The notes under the pieces were generated by a model. That model made no database searches. It was given only the letters and a program-made list of their open reading frames with translations, and was not told where the DNA came from. Made by a program: the position numbers and the translations under genes. Below, one piece after another: positions 56,102 through 56,515 of a DNA stretch of 56,515 nt (position 1 is the stretch's first letter; each line of letters begins with the position of its first letter). Source of the DNA: Prochlorococcus sp. AG-670-O17. GTDB taxonomy: Bacteria > Cyanobacteriota > Cyanobacteriia > PCC-6307 > Cyanobiaceae. Location: NCBI GenBank assembly GCA_003211315.1, contig QCTC01000005.1:1-56515 (forward strand), read 5' to 3'.

Positions 56102-56515
56102 TTGAAGGTTTTTAAAACAGAAATAAAATTATTAAGTATGTCTAGATTTAAATCTCTTCTAATTGTTAGCCTTATTCTTGATTCGTTCACAGGAACAGTA
56201 GGTGGTCTAATAGCAATAGCTAAAAAACCGTTTTTTTCAAGATGTTTTTGTAGAAGGATTGCCTTTTCTTCTTGTCCGACGATTATAGATAAGATTTGAG
56301 ATTCTCCCTTAACTGGGTAACTTAAATTTCGAACAATTTCTTTTTTCCATTTTTTAGAAGAGATCAATAAATTAATACCCCATTCGTGATTGGCTTTGAT
56401 TTTTTGGAGAGATTTAAGTGCACCTGCAGATAAAGCTGGGGAAAGAGCAGTTGTATATCTAAAAGCCCCACTCGTTTGAATAAGGTGTTCACCAATTTTT
56501 GAGTTACAAGCTATG
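56098..56515 (-). CDS. bioF: 8-amino-7-oxononanoate synthase, C-terminal part
   Basis: This is the 3' portion of bioF, cut by the window edge. The frame runs open from the edge to the stop at 56098. Residues read IGEHLIQTSGAFRYTTALSP and then ALSAGALKSLQKI, followed by the typical C-terminus SQILSIIVGQEEKAILLQ, GFLAIAIRPPTVPVNESRIRLTI. The last part matches the PxVPxGxxRLR-type end of the alpha-oxoamine synthases. BioF condenses pimeloyl-ACP with alanine, the first step of the biotin ring assembly. A TTG at 56367 is only an internal codon, not the start. It is the first visible gene of the bio operon. Confidence 0.92.
   Translation of the reverse strand, partial: IACNSKIGEHLIQTSGAFRYTTALSPALSAGALKSLQKIKANHEWGINLLISSKKWKKEIVRNLSYPVKGESQILSIIVGQEEKAILLQKHLEKNGFLAIAIRPPTVPVNESRIRLTIRRDLNLDILNNFISVLKTFK

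Noticed and set aside
56098..56367. An independent 89-residue gene at the window end
   Set aside because: The frame is open upstream to the edge and reads as the BioF C-terminus; the putative start is an internal TTG.

Overview
The window is a stretch of the chromosome of a high-light-adapted Prochlorococcus or a very close relative. This is inferred from the very low GC content, dense packing with short spacers, a rpoB-rpoC1-rpoC2 split RNA polymerase, photosystem I genes, a high-light-inducible (Hli) protein, ferredoxin-dependent glutamate synthase, cyanobacterial-type RNase E, and many TTG/GTG starts. No rRNA, intact tRNA, CRISPR array or insertion sequence was seen.

Layout. 0.2-1 kb: psaI-psaL. 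1-4.8 kb: an NlpC/P60 peptidase and a beta-lactamase-fold hydrolase back to back, a small acidic protein, a serine-recombinase-like protein that lacks its catalytic residues, then lipA. 4.8-9.7 kb: a YCII-like protein and the large glsF. 9.8-14.6 kb: the str cluster rpsL-rpsG-fusA-tuf-rpsJ, with perfect hairpins in two of its spacers. 14.6-20 kb: a Lon N-domain protein, the MPBQ/MSBQ (plastoquinone/tocopherol) methyltransferase, pheA, a DUF1997 protein and rnhB-rne. 20-24 kb: dapL, clpS and a radical SAM protein. 23.6-26.4 kb: a family 2 glycosyltransferase, a GT-C membrane glycosyltransferase and a decayed tRNA-Thr(CGT). 26.4-32.4 kb: DUF3493 and the rimP-nusA-ylxR-infB operon. 32.5-37 kb: an HtrA protease, rpiA, hisD, rpsT and tatD. 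37-46.6 kb: rpoB-rpoC1-rpoC2. 46.6-52.7 kb: hli, rlmN, a 41-residue membrane protein, a HEAT-repeat protein, the DUF2997-ycf35-ferredoxin cluster, an aldo/keto reductase, rsmG, a J-domain protein and DUF3143. 52.7-56.5 kb: the biotin operon bioF-bioK-bioC-bioD-bioA on the minus strand, with bioF cut by the window edge.

Most of the window is core metabolism and information processing. The transcription, translation and decay genes (str cluster, nusA-infB, rpoBC, rne-rnhB, rlmN, rimP, rsmG) sit among photosynthesis and lipoate, biotin, histidine, lysine and phenylalanine biosynthesis genes. The best leads for something not yet described are the recombinase-derived pseudo-enzyme with its small partner and operator-like dyads, the tRNA-Thr(CGT) relic, the ycf35 cluster of unknown function, the unrecognised 41-residue membrane protein, and the hairpins in the str cluster and the rne leader.
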